Shown here: one piece after another, positions 9,522-17,289 of the stretch
Position numbering within the stretch: the stretch's first letter is position 1
Layout of the letters: each line of letters begins with the position of its first letter
Assembly: GCA_947495975.1 (NCBI GenBank)
Contig: CANMBE010000001.1
Location: forward strand, 1 to 64,000
DNA length: 64,000 bases
Direction of reading: 5' to 3'
DNA from: Ignavibacteria bacterium
GTDB taxonomy: Bacteria > Bacteroidota > Ignavibacteria > Kapaibacteriales > Kapaibacteriaceae
The notes under the pieces: generated by a model
The model's database searches: none
Seen by the model: the letters and a program-made list of their open reading frames with translations, nothing else
What the model was told of the DNA's origin: nothing
Made by a program: the position numbers and the translations under genes

Positions 9522-10637
9522 TTAATCGCCGTCCCCGCTGCTATAGGTTATTGAAATGCCCAATAGAGATGACATTTCACTCTTGAAGAATCGAGTGAGC
9601 TTCTGCATTTCACTGTGAAGGGGCTCTACAGCTGTTGGATTGGACGTGATTACGGTTGACAATGAAGCAGAAGTGCCAAGCGTTGTAAATGCTTCTTCAA
9701 TCCGCGTTATCTGCGCTTCTGTATCATTGATAAGTCGATCGCCGTTTGCAACTGTTTTTAGATAAGACCGAAAGGACGGGAACGTATCTCCTTGTGGAGT
9801 TTTACCGTACCAAAGATTCACTGCAGCATGAAAGTGCAATCGAGCAAGTTCTAAAGACGTAGACTGATAATATGCTTCAACTCGTGTTGGCTCAGACGCT
9901 GATTGGCCAGCCCGCTTACCAAGTGGCAAAGCGATCTTATAGTTTTTCAAGAGCTCATAGCTGATGTTGAGATTGTTAAACAACAAACTCACCGAACTTC
10001 CAGCATCAGTGCCTGATCGGTCTATGAATTGCTGTCTGTAGGTACCTGTCCACGCATTGAGAACAACACGAGTCTCACGAGCAATGGCATTGGCAACAGC
10101 CTTGGTGTATACGCGACGATTCATGCCGGCCTCGCCACTAAAATTCGATATCACGTCTGTGAGTGTTCCACGAAAGAACAAATAATCCAACGCTGAAAGT
10201 CCCCTCGTGTCGCGTTGAAAATTCAGAAACGAAGTATCGGCCACTGCAATAAGATCTTCAAGTGATGCGGTGTTCACTGGAAAAGTTGAGACGTTTTCTA
10301 CGAGTGAACCAAGCGAGCCTTCTGCTGGACCAAAGTCATAACCAATCACCGACTGAAACACTATGATAAGATTCGCAATTGCATTGCGCAATGTCTGAAT
10401 CTGTTGTGTTGTAGGAATTTGAATTTCTACGAGTTGGGTAGCCAAGAGAGCCACGCTATCGGCGTTCTTCTGTAGCTCTTTGAATGATGGAATAGCAGCC
10501 CTGTCGGCTACACCTTTCAACATGGCCGTGCGGTCAAAGGCGTCAACCTTTGTATTGTTCGTGTCATTCGTACATGCACATATGAACACTATGCATAGAG
10601 CAAAAAGCAAATGTCTCATTGTAAACGTGGTGGTCAT
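9522..10637 (-). CDS. Imelysin family lipoprotein
   Basis: The protein has 371 residues from the ATG at 10637. That start forms an ATGA overlap with the upstream gene and gives a lipoprotein signal peptide with lipobox FICAC. The track's TTG start at 10661 is less likely. The body is helical and matches the imelysin-like (peptidase M75) fold: repeated helices, a GYDFGPAEGSLG segment and a GLSALDYLFFRG segment, the position where iron-regulated imelysins carry the GxHxxE-related motif. A clear GxHxxE is not visible, so metal binding may differ, and no peptidase activity is implied. Imelysins are periplasmic or surface lipoproteins tied to iron uptake. Neighbours are a DUF4856 lipoprotein, a gamma-carboxylase homologue and a TonB receptor. 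Confidence 0.85.
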   Translation of the reverse strand: MTTTFTMRHLLFALCIVFICACTNDTNNTKVDAFDRTAMLKGVADRAAIPSFKELQKNADSVALLATQLVEIQIPTTQQIQTLRNAIANLIIVFQSVIGYDFGPAEGSLGSLVENVSTFPVNTASLEDLIAVADTSFLNFQRDTRGLSALDYLFFRGTLTDVISNFSGEAGMNRRVYTKAVANAIARETRVVLNAWTGTYRQQFIDRSGTDAGSSVSLLFNNLNISYELLKNYKIALPLGKRAGQSASEPTRVEAYYQSTSLELARLHFHAAVNLWYGKTPQGDTFPSFRSYLKTVANGDRLINDTEAQITRIEEAFTTLGTSASLSTVITSNPTAVEPLHSEMQKLTRFFKSEMSSLLGISITYSSGDGD

Positions 10638-11749
10638 TGTCTGTTTTGAGTTGCTACCCAATTTGTCTTAAATGATTCCATTTCCACATCCGTAAATCCA
10701 TAGATGAACTGCATACGTGTACGGGCATCACGAACCTTTTCGAGATACGAAACTGGATTTTGCCATATGAGATATGATGTCCACGGTCCGTCTGCCGGCG
10801 CTTGCAGCAGGCCAAGAAGTATTCCAAGTTGGGAATCAGTGATGGAGCGCAAAGACTGTTTTACGGCCCTCCACCCATGAAGGAATCCAACACATTCGCT
10901 ATAGGCATGCATTGCACCTGCTCGGCCAGCATCAGTAACAGTTGTAGCAGATAGACCATCAACAATGGCATAGGTATAGTTAATGACAGTTGCCATTAAC
11001 GCTCGCTCCCACGTTTGTCTCATCGTTGCAAGCGAAGCGTTTAGTTCAGTCTTATACTCTGATCCAGCAACTGCCGCTGCTTGTGCAGTGATAGATGCTA
11101 CTTTGAATTGTGTGTAAAGCCCCTTGCCATCATTTTGATCTCTGCGAGCGGCATAGGATGCGGCGTATTTATCGGGGTTTGAAGCAGCTTTATCTGTGTT
11201 TGGGAATGATGCGTGTGCGCCAAACAAAGCCACAATACGATCAATAGTAGTGGCAGTAACATCGCCATCCATCAAAACCGCAGCGCGATTATAGAGAGCA
11301 GCCGCAAAGAGCCCCTTCTCTACCAATTGCTCCATCTCCAGCCCATGCTCTTGAAAAAGGAAGCCGCCATAGACACCACCAGAAGAGGTTGCCGTTGGAT
11401 TTGCCTGCCAATCATACGATCCCCCACTTGCCGTTGAAAGCTCAGTCAAATATCCAGGAACGTAGAGACGATAGTATTCACCCGTCACAGGTGCAAGGGG
11501 CTCATAAGCCGCATTGAGATCCGCTAGGCTAACAGCCACACCTTGTGTTCGACCCGTCTTCATCAGGTTTGCTAGCGCTACCATCTGAACACGTATTGCA
11601 TATTCACCGCTGGTATTGGCTGAATATCCCACCGAATCATAGCTCGCTGGCAATACAAGTGGTGTTCTAGGGTCAGTGCTCTCGCTGCAACCAGGTATAA
11701 TGCCTATCAGCATGGCTACTGAGATTGTAGCTGCAATGATCTTTAACAT
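10634..11749 (-). CDS. DUF4856 domain lipoprotein
   Basis: This is the first gene of the four-gene operon. From the ATG at 11749 (371 residues) it has a lipoprotein signal peptide with lipobox IIPGC. An AGAAGAG Shine-Dalgarno-like run lies a few bases upstream. The track's TTG at 11773 would add eight residues before the signal peptide. The rest follows DUF4856 architecture: SYDSVGYSANTSGE near the N-terminus, a GVYGGFLFQEHGLEMEQLVEKG central segment and a helical C-terminal half (WERALMATVINYTYAIV, LHGWRAVKQS). DUF4856 proteins are typical neighbours of imelysin and TonB genes in Bacteroidota; biochemical function is unknown. Expression is probably controlled by the palindrome at 11794-11816. 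Confidence 0.85.
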   Translation of the reverse strand: MLKIIAATISVAMLIGIIPGCSESTDPRTPLVLPASYDSVGYSANTSGEYAIRVQMVALANLMKTGRTQGVAVSLADLNAAYEPLAPVTGEYYRLYVPGYLTELSTASGGSYDWQANPTATSSGGVYGGFLFQEHGLEMEQLVEKGLFAAALYNRAAVLMDGDVTATTIDRIVALFGAHASFPNTDKAASNPDKYAASYAARRDQNDGKGLYTQFKVASITAQAAAVAGSEYKTELNASLATMRQTWERALMATVINYTYAIVDGLSATTVTDAGRAGAMHAYSECVGFLHGWRAVKQSLRSITDSQLGILLGLLQAPADGPWTSYLIWQNPVSYLEKVRDARTRMQFIYGFTDVEMESFKTNWVATQNRQ

Positions 11750-11781
11750 TTGGGACTCTTCTAACTGCGACAAGAATAGTC

Positions 11782-11813
11782 CTAAATTACTCTTTATTTG
11801 GACTTAGTCCAAA
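11782..11813 (-). promoter_or_regulatory. -33/-7 promoter of the DUF4856-imelysin-carboxylase-TonB operon
   Basis: On the minus strand a TTTG (plus 11810-11813) is separated by 20 nt from TAATTTAG (plus 11782-11789). This fits the Bacteroidota TTG-N19-21-TAnnTTTG promoter. The predicted start near 11777 leaves a leader of about 28 nt containing AGAAGAG. Confidence 0.5.
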
Positions 11814-11816
11814 TAA
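11794..11816. promoter_or_regulatory. Perfect palindromic operator (10-bp arms, 3-bp centre)
   Basis: Arms TTATTTGGAC and GTCCAAATAA flank TTA with no mismatch. The palindrome covers the -33 element and the spacer of the promoter described above, a position expected for a repressor. The form resembles DtxR/MntR-type metal-repressor boxes more than a classical Fur box (GATAATGATAATCATTATC). No regulator gene is adjacent. Confidence 0.6.
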
Positions 11817-11988
11817 GAATAGTGTAAACACTTCATCACAATCTCACGGCCTTTTCTATTCCTGATCGAATTGAGAATCATATAGCCTCGAATGCTCTAG
11901 CGATGAGCTTTTTATGCGTTGCACCGTCACGTCTCGGAGCCGTTCATGCACGTAGATGTTCATCCATTGTTCATACTGGAGTCATCAC

Positions 11989-12468
11989 ATGCGTATCAAT
12001 CGCGAGATATTTGGTTTACACCTTATTATCATTCCGGGACGGACTGGAAGATTACCAGTCTCTGCTGTAAGAGAACTCAGCACAACTACAGAGCATACAG
12101 CACGTATGTTCCGCTTCGGGTTTAGAGCATTTCACCTACGAGAGGATCACGCACATGTACTCGTGACTGCATCAGCAGAGGACAACATTCCGGCCTTCAT
12201 CAACACCCTCTTAGAGAGGTTGCGAGACGAAATCATGACCTTAGGTGGGCCATTCCGCGGCTTCTCTTGGGATGATGCTGTTCACGTTACTCTCCTGCCT
12301 CCCTGGCACGTGGAAATCTTAGCAAGCTTTGTACGCGATCAAGATCATTATCACGAATCACGATCACTGGAGCAAGAACTCGATGAAGTCTTTCGCCCAA
12401 ATGCGCTAGAGCCGCCAGAAGAAGCTCGCGAGCCTCAACCTACGTTTACGCTTGGAATAGTGAACTGA
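11989..12468 (+). CDS. IS200-like (Y1_Tnp) HUH protein lacking the catalytic tyrosine
   Basis: This 159-residue protein starts at the ATG at 11989, which has a GGAG seven bases upstream; the track start at 11956 is less likely. It aligns by eye along its length with Bacteroidota IS200-type TnpA: a beta strand EIFGLHLIIIPGRTGRLPV, the metal-binding HUH motif REDHAHVLV (H54, H56), a FSWDDAVHV segment where TnpA has FNWQEGYGAF, and FVRDQDHYHESRSLEQEL where TnpA has YILNQEEHHKKKTFREEY. The nucleophilic tyrosine position is phenylalanine (F114), so strand cleavage should be lost. There is no TnpB and no obvious flanking subterminal hairpin. It is likely a domesticated or inactivated transposase, possibly still DNA-binding. 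An acidic tail (EPPEEAREPQPTF) is additional. Confidence 0.7.
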   Translation: MRINREIFGLHLIIIPGRTGRLPVSAVRELSTTTEHTARMFRFGFRAFHLREDHAHVLVTASAEDNIPAFINTLLERLRDEIMTLGGPFRGFSWDDAVHVTLLPPWHVEILASFVRDQDHYHESRSLEQELDEVFRPNALEPPEEAREPQPTFTLGIVN

Positions 12469-13770
12469 TCAGCCAAGATCCTTTACTTGACCGCTGGCAA
12501 CCATCTTCATAGCGTCGGCAAATCGCTCGATTTCCGAAACAGTCGTGTATACCGAGGGGGCTACACGAAGGCCCTTAAACTCATCGTGCACTATGGCCAC
12601 AGTAAAGATGCGGTGCTTATCGAGCAAGTATGCCGAGAGTTTGCCAGGGTCAGTCCCTTGAATGTGTACGAGTCTCAGTCCACACTGATTATCTACGTCC
12701 TTAATATTTGTCAGAAAGTGAACTGACTCTATTTTTTCAAGTTGGTCTGTCCATATTGAATGAAGATATCGTAGCCGGGCTGCCTTACGTTCGATGCCTA
12801 GCGCTTTGTGAAATGAAATAGATTCAATAAGGGCATTGTGAACCGCGGCCGGGTGTGTGCCAATCTCTTCAAACTTTCTGATGTTCGCGTCCATCTCCTT
12901 TGGCGCTCCCATCAATGGCCACACGGAGGAGATCATATCCTTTTTTACATAGAGCATGCCTGTACCTATTGGACCAACGAACCACTTATGGAGAGCTGTA
13001 CCAAAGAAATCGCATTCAAGATCTTGTTGCGTGAATGGGAAATGTGCGAATGAATGCGCGCCATCAACAATACACGGGATACCGCGACTCTTTGCGAGTC
13101 TGCAGATCTCTCGCACGGGCATGATCTGACCAGTCAGAAATACAACGTGCGATATGTGAATCACTTTTGTACGTGATGTGATTGCTTCTGCGATCGCATC
13201 CACTGCATCTTTTGGATTCATGAGTGGGACGGGATACTTCACCTTCTTGATGACTATACCCTCTCGACGAGCGCGCTGCTCCCACGTCGTTAACATACGC
13301 GGGTAGTCCTGTGTTGTTGTCACTACCTCGTCCCCCCGCTCCATTGGCAAGCCAAGTTGCAATGTTTCCAGTGACTCGCTTGCATTTCGAGTAATGGCAA
13401 TCTCTTCGGAGCTAACATGGAATATTGATGCAAGCCCTTCACGAACAGATTCTACTTGCGGCTCTTGATGTCTCCACATTTCGTATGCAGGAATTGAATT
13501 AGCCTGTTCTGTGTACCTGCGGTATGCGTCTTGAACGCTTCGCGGCGATGGAGACACTCCACCATTGTTCAGGTTTATAATCGTACGGTCAACAAAGAAT
13601 GCCTGCTGTACCGTAAGCCAGAAATCTTCATCCCGCGCTGCATCTAGGGCAGAGAGATTTGGCACGGCTGTAGGCAACCACTGCGTAACAGCATGCAGCG
13701 CCTGAGTACCAAAAAGTGCTGTTGGGCCAAATGCAGCAATCGAACGAAGGACATTTCTACGCGACGTCAT
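12469..13770 (-). CDS. Tat-exported class V aminotransferase-fold PLP protein (isopenicillin N epimerase-like)
   Basis: The protein has 433 residues. The N-terminus SRRNVLRSIAAFG is a twin-arginine signal, so a folded, PLP-loaded enzyme is probably moved to the periplasm. The catalytic domain carries NNGGVSPSP near residue 75, ITRNASESLETLQLG near 125 (phosphate-binding loop), VDGAHSFAHFPF near 240 (Asp and His of the PLP site) and FFGTALHKWF near 260, with the Schiff-base lysine. Family members are epimerases, desulfurases or lyases; the substrate cannot be assigned. It starts at the ATG at 13770 with AAGGGG five bases upstream acting as a ribosome site. It lies 11 bp after the DUF4199 gene and is probably co-transcribed with it. 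Confidence 0.85.
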   Translation of the reverse strand: MTSRRNVLRSIAAFGPTALFGTQALHAVTQWLPTAVPNLSALDAARDEDFWLTVQQAFFVDRTIINLNNGGVSPSPRSVQDAYRRYTEQANSIPAYEMWRHQEPQVESVREGLASIFHVSSEEIAITRNASESLETLQLGLPMERGDEVVTTTQDYPRMLTTWEQRARREGIVIKKVKYPVPLMNPKDAVDAIAEAITSRTKVIHISHVVFLTGQIMPVREICRLAKSRGIPCIVDGAHSFAHFPFTQQDLECDFFGTALHKWFVGPIGTGMLYVKKDMISSVWPLMGAPKEMDANIRKFEEIGTHPAAVHNALIESISFHKALGIERKAARLRYLHSIWTDQLEKIESVHFLTNIKDVDNQCGLRLVHIQGTDPGKLSAYLLDKHRIFTVAIVHDEFKGLRVAPSVYTTVSEIERFADAMKMVASGQVKDLG

Positions 13771-13781
13771 GTTAGCCCCTT

Positions 13782-14267
13782 TTACTGTTTACGAATTCCG
13801 ATCGCCCCCACGAATGAAGCAATAGTACCCACAAGCAGTGGAATAATTGAGCTAAGAAGATAAAATGCAGGTACAGCGAATATGAGCTTGCCTACGTGGA
13901 TTTCCTGGGCAAGGAGTGCGCCGGTGTGGCCCTGTGCTCTGGCCTCGGCTTCTGCATATCGATGCATAAGCCCAAAATAGTCTGGGTACATAACGTTGAT
14001 GAATAACAACCACACCAAGCTAAGGCCAATCATCGCCGATGCTGATGTGATGATGCCCGTGGTAAGTGCTGCGCCATAACGAAACGCTGCATCGGTGCTC
14101 ATTCTTCTATGCACCATGGAGCCAACAACTGCAATAGGTGAAATAATAAGCCACAGCAGCACATTAGCATGTGAAACACCTGCGTTGTGTAGGCCCAGAA
14201 GAGATTCTCCAACAAGAATCAACAAACCAACAATGGCAGCTATACCGCCCCACATAACTGAGATCAT
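13782..14267 (-). CDS. DUF4199-like small integral membrane protein
   Basis: This is a 161-residue membrane protein with four hydrophobic segments at about 5-25, 35-52, 68-95 and 125-155. The pattern of two N-terminal helices, a short charged loop (HRRMSTDAAFRYGAALTTG), then a helix ending in YPDYFG and a last C-terminal helix resembles DUF4199 proteins of Bacteroidota, whose function is unknown. The track starts at a GTG (14276), but AAGGAG lies eight bases before the ATG at 14267, so I use the latter. It is divergent from gcvT (46 bp) and upstream of the PLP gene on the same strand. Confidence 0.6.
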   Translation of the reverse strand: MISVMWGGIAAIVGLLILVGESLLGLHNAGVSHANVLLWLIISPIAVVGSMVHRRMSTDAAFRYGAALTTGIITSASAMIGLSLVWLLFINVMYPDYFGLMHRYAEAEARAQGHTGALLAQEIHVGKLIFAVPAFYLLSSIIPLLVGTIASFVGAIGIRKQ

Positions 14268-14313
14268 TCTATTCACTCCTTATATTCGCAACTTCACGTA
14301 CGAAAGTAACACG

Positions 14314-15405
14314 ATGACGCAAACCGCCTTCCATGCCATCCATGTAGCCGCCGGCGCAAAAATGGTTTCTTTTGCCGGATTTGAGATGCCAATTCAATAT
14401 CCCGTTGGCATACTTGCCGAACATCGCATTGTTCGCAATGGCGTAGGTGTGTTTGACGTGTCGCACATGGGTGAGTTTGAGGTGAAGGGGGCTGATGCTC
14501 TCGCACTGATTCAACTTCTTACTGTAAACGATGCGTCAAAGCTCGTTCCTGGCAAGGCGCAATATTCAGCACTTACCCGACCAAGCGGTGGGATTGTTGA
14601 TGACCTTCTTGTATATATGATTGGTGAGAACGATTACATGCTTGTGGTGAACGGCGCAAACGTTGATAAAGACCTTGCGTGGGTCATGCAACATGCCTCC
14701 GAGTTTGAGCATGTAACTGTTGCAGACGAGAGCAGCAATTATCATTTGCTCGCAGTGCAAGGTCCAAAGAGTATTGAGACCCTTCAAAAGCTTACAGATG
14801 CCAACCTCATAGACGTTCCCTACTATAGCTTTGTGCACGGCACACTTGCAGGTGTACCAATGATCTTGTCGCGTACAGGTTATACAGGAGAGATCGGCTT
14901 TGAGCTGTACTTCAAGGGCTCGGTTGATGTAGCTACGAAAGTTGTTACCACGATCTTTGATGCAGGTGCTGAGTATGGCATTGCATGGATTGGACTAGGC
15001 GCGCGAGATACTCTACGGCTTGAAAAAGGCTATTGTTTGTATGGCAACGACATTACGGATGATACAAACCCAATCGAAGCCGGCCTTAGTTGGATTACAA
15101 AGTTGGCCAAAGGGCCATTTAATGGTAGCGACGTTATCCAAGCCGTTAAGACCAATGGCCCAACTCGCAAACTTGTAGGCTTTGTAATGCGTTCAGAGAA
15201 ACTCATCCCCCGAACAGGCTATACAATCGTCTCCAACGGTGCAACCGTAGGTGCCGTTACAAGCGGCAACACATCGCCTGGTCTAGGCACTGGGATTGGC
15301 CTTGGCTACGTGCCAACAGCTCTGAGTACACCAGGCACCATGATTGAGATAGCAGCACGAGGCACCACGTTTCCTGCAGAGGTTGTGAAGATCCCGTTCC
15401 TCTAA
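14314..15405 (+). CDS. gcvT: Glycine cleavage system T protein (aminomethyltransferase)
   Basis: This is the folate-dependent T subunit of the glycine cleavage complex. It takes the aminomethyl group from lipoylated H protein to tetrahydrofolate, releasing ammonia. The true start is the ATG at 14314 (363 residues, normal for the family); the longer track ORF is spurious. Landmarks are MVSFAGFEMPIQYPVGI near the N-terminus, GVFDVSHMGEFEVKG with the conserved Asp near 50, SRTGYTGEIGFELYF near 190, and GLGARDTLRLEKGYCLYGNDI near 230. The C-terminal beta domain ends SPGLGTGIGLGYV. No gcvH or gcvP is in the window. It converges on rlpA with no spacer. Confidence 0.95.
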   Translation: MTQTAFHAIHVAAGAKMVSFAGFEMPIQYPVGILAEHRIVRNGVGVFDVSHMGEFEVKGADALALIQLLTVNDASKLVPGKAQYSALTRPSGGIVDDLLVYMIGENDYMLVVNGANVDKDLAWVMQHASEFEHVTVADESSNYHLLAVQGPKSIETLQKLTDANLIDVPYYSFVHGTLAGVPMILSRTGYTGEIGFELYFKGSVDVATKVVTTIFDAGAEYGIAWIGLGARDTLRLEKGYCLYGNDITDDTNPIEAGLSWITKLAKGPFNGSDVIQAVKTNGPTRKLVGFVMRSEKLIPRTGYTIVSNGATVGAVTSGNTSPGLGTGIGLGYVPTALSTPGTMIEIAARGTTFPAEVVKIPFL

Positions 15406-16146
15406 TCACTCGCTTGGAACATCAACCTCAATAGCTACCCGGCATGTGCCTGCACGGATCATGTCGAGTTCCTTGGCAGCCCCCTTCGAAAGATCAATGA
15501 GTCGGGTGTGCTTAAAGGGGCCCCTGTCGTTAACACGCACAATCACGCTCTTGCCATTCGCAAGATTCGTAACACGGAGCTTCGTGTTGTATGGCAACCA
15601 TCGATGTGCGCATGTTAGGCCATTCATATTGAACGGTTCGCCGCTCGATGTTTTTTTGCCATGGAACGCTTCAGCGTAATACGAGGCTGTGCCTGTGTCT
15701 GGCTCCATGCTCATCACGTGCATGGTAAGAGAATCGCTCAATGTTTGCCCTGCACGCACTTTAGCCAACTGTGCCCGGGTTACTGACTCGCGAAGCCGGG
15801 CGTCTACTTCATCAGACTTCACCGTGGCAGAATCAATGGCTGTGGAATCATTGCTCGCGGAATCTACAATCGCACTCTCATGTGCAATGCTGTCTCGAAT
15901 TCGCTTTTCAATCGCAGTGGCCTTGGCTATTAATGTCTTCTGCACTTTGCGAAGACTATCACTTCGCATTCGAAGAAACATCGATTCAATCCGAATGCTG
16001 TCACTGCGCCGCCAATGAATGCTCCATTCTGTTTTTAGACTATCTGCAATATGCTGTGCTGATTGAGCCTCTGACCGTAGACGCACTGCATCATCCTGAA
16101 CAATCGTGTGTGCAGTAATAACAGCGGCACAGAGGAGCCAGATCAC
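15406..16146 (-). CDS. rlpA: RlpA-type double-psi beta-barrel protein with long helical N-terminal region
   Basis: The protein has 246 residues. A GTG start overlaps the manC stop as GTGA and begins a signal peptide (MIWLLCAAVITAHTIV). Residues 20-145 are charged and helical, rich in Asp, Ser and Arg, and probably coiled coil. The C-terminal 95 residues form the RlpA-like domain: GTASYYAEAFHGKKTSSGEPF, LRVTNLANGKSVIVRVNDRGPF (with the catalytic Asp) and RLIDLSKGAAKEL. RlpA proteins are septal murein lytic transglycosylases or peptidoglycan binders. No SPOR domain is present, so septal targeting, if any, would come from the helical region. It is co-transcribed with manC. Confidence 0.85.
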   Translation of the reverse strand: MIWLLCAAVITAHTIVQDDAVRLRSEAQSAQHIADSLKTEWSIHWRRSDSIRIESMFLRMRSDSLRKVQKTLIAKATAIEKRIRDSIAHESAIVDSASNDSTAIDSATVKSDEVDARLRESVTRAQLAKVRAGQTLSDSLTMHVMSMEPDTGTASYYAEAFHGKKTSSGEPFNMNGLTCAHRWLPYNTKLRVTNLANGKSVIVRVNDRGPFKHTRLIDLSKGAAKELDMIRAGTCRVAIEVDVPSE

Positions 16147-17234
16147 AAGTGTTGGGCGATGTGACGTCGGCGAAGCACATCTACAAGATCACGAACATTT
16201 TCCGTGGCGCCCCTTTTACAAATCATGATCGACGATTCCGTTTCAACAATGATCAGATTGTCTACGTCAACAATTCCGATAAGTCTTCCCGTAGTACCAC
16301 TCACGAGGCAGTTGGTAGTGTGGAGTGTTACAACATTACCTTCGATCACATTGTTCTTGCCATCCTTCATCGACATTCGGTAGAGCTCATCCCAGGTGCC
16401 AACATCACTCCACCCAAATGATCCTTCTACAACGCCGATAGTGGTGTCTTTTTCCAGAACACCTACATCGAATGATATTGATCGCATCTGCCGATAAAAG
16501 TTCTCAATCATTTCTGCCTCATCTGGAGTGCCGATATAGCGCTCAAAAAGATGAAACAGAGGTCCGTGATCTGGCAAGTGCTCATCAACTGCACGGATAA
16601 TGGAACGAATGCTTCCAACAACGATTCCGCTATTCCAGACAAAGTCACCAGCATCTAAGAATCTCTGTGCTGTTGCAGAGTCTGGTTTTTCAGCGAACGT
16701 GTTGACCGATTTTAGCGCACCGTTGAGGACTGGGTTGTCCGTTTGGATCTCATCACCAACTTGGATATAGCCAAACCCTGTTTCTGGTCGCGTTGGCATA
16801 ACACCAATCGTAACAATGCGTCCGGTGGCAGCCGCGGCCGAAACGGCACGGTCTAACATCACCTGAAACTCTCGGACATTTGAGATCAGGTGGTCTGATG
16901 GCAGCACCACAATCACTGTATCATCAGGATATTTGCGGCGCAATAGTGTGGCTGAATATGCGATTGAGGGGGCGGTGTTGCGGCCAAAGGGCTCTCGCAG
17001 GATATTTCCGGACGGTATGAGTGGGAGCTGATCAGCCGCGTGGTGCGCGAGGTCAGCAGTAGTCACAACGTGAATGTCCTGCAACTCGATGAAAGGGAGC
17101 AGCCGAGCAACCGTGTTCTGGATGAGCGTTCCGTCGCCCAGAGTATGGACAAATTGCTTGGGCTGCCGTTCTGTACTGCGGGGCCAAAGACGAACTCCCA
17201 AGCCCCCTGCCATAACTACTGCAATAACCTTCAT
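16143..17234 (-). CDS. manC: Mannose-1-phosphate guanylyltransferase
   Basis: It forms GDP-mannose from mannose-1-phosphate and GTP for glycan synthesis. The chosen ATG at 17234 (363 residues) puts the nucleotide-binding signature VMAGGLGVRLWPRST at the N-terminus; the 19 extra residues of the track ORF are not family-like. Other marks are REPFGRNTAPSIAYSA, VVLPSDHLI, PETGFGYIQVG, FAEKPD and WNSGI. The length fits the short form without a phosphomannose isomerase domain. A TAGATTCG box lies three bases before the ATG, so the mRNA may be leaderless. The stop overlaps rlpA. Confidence 0.92.
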   Translation of the reverse strand: MKVIAVVMAGGLGVRLWPRSTERQPKQFVHTLGDGTLIQNTVARLLPFIELQDIHVVTTADLAHHAADQLPLIPSGNILREPFGRNTAPSIAYSATLLRRKYPDDTVIVVLPSDHLISNVREFQVMLDRAVSAAAATGRIVTIGVMPTRPETGFGYIQVGDEIQTDNPVLNGALKSVNTFAEKPDSATAQRFLDAGDFVWNSGIVVGSIRSIIRAVDEHLPDHGPLFHLFERYIGTPDEAEMIENFYRQMRSISFDVGVLEKDTTIGVVEGSFGWSDVGTWDELYRMSMKDGKNNVIEGNVVTLHTTNCLVSGTTGRLIGIVDVDNLIIVETESSIMICKRGATENVRDLVDVLRRRHIAQHL

Positions 17235-17237
17235 CCA

Positions 17238-17263
17238 CGAATCTACGGACCCTCGTATCTTCG
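17238..17263. promoter_or_regulatory. Divergent -7-like boxes for manC (-) and the barrel gene (+)
   Basis: TAGATTCG on the minus strand (17238-17245) is three bases from the manC ATG. TATCTTCG on the plus strand (17256-17263) is 26 bases before the ATG at 17290. The two boxes form an imperfect inverted repeat (CGAATCTACG and CGTATCTTCG) and sit 10 bp apart facing outward. Confidence 0.45.
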
Positions 17264-17289
17264 TAGGAACAATTACTTTGGAGATGTGC

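Noticed and set aside
11774-11988. REP/BIME repeats or IS ends flanking the Y1-like gene
   Set aside because: The only clear palindrome there fits the promoter of the DUF4856 operon, and no similar copy lies on the other side of the gene.
14095-14313. Long N-terminal extension of GcvT in the ORF track
   Set aside because: It overlaps the divergent DUF4199 gene, has no family similarity, and the normal GcvT N-terminus starts at 14314.
17074-17289. Long N-terminal extension of the barrel protein in the ORF track
   Set aside because: It runs antisense through manC. The signal peptide and GGAG site fix the start at 17290.
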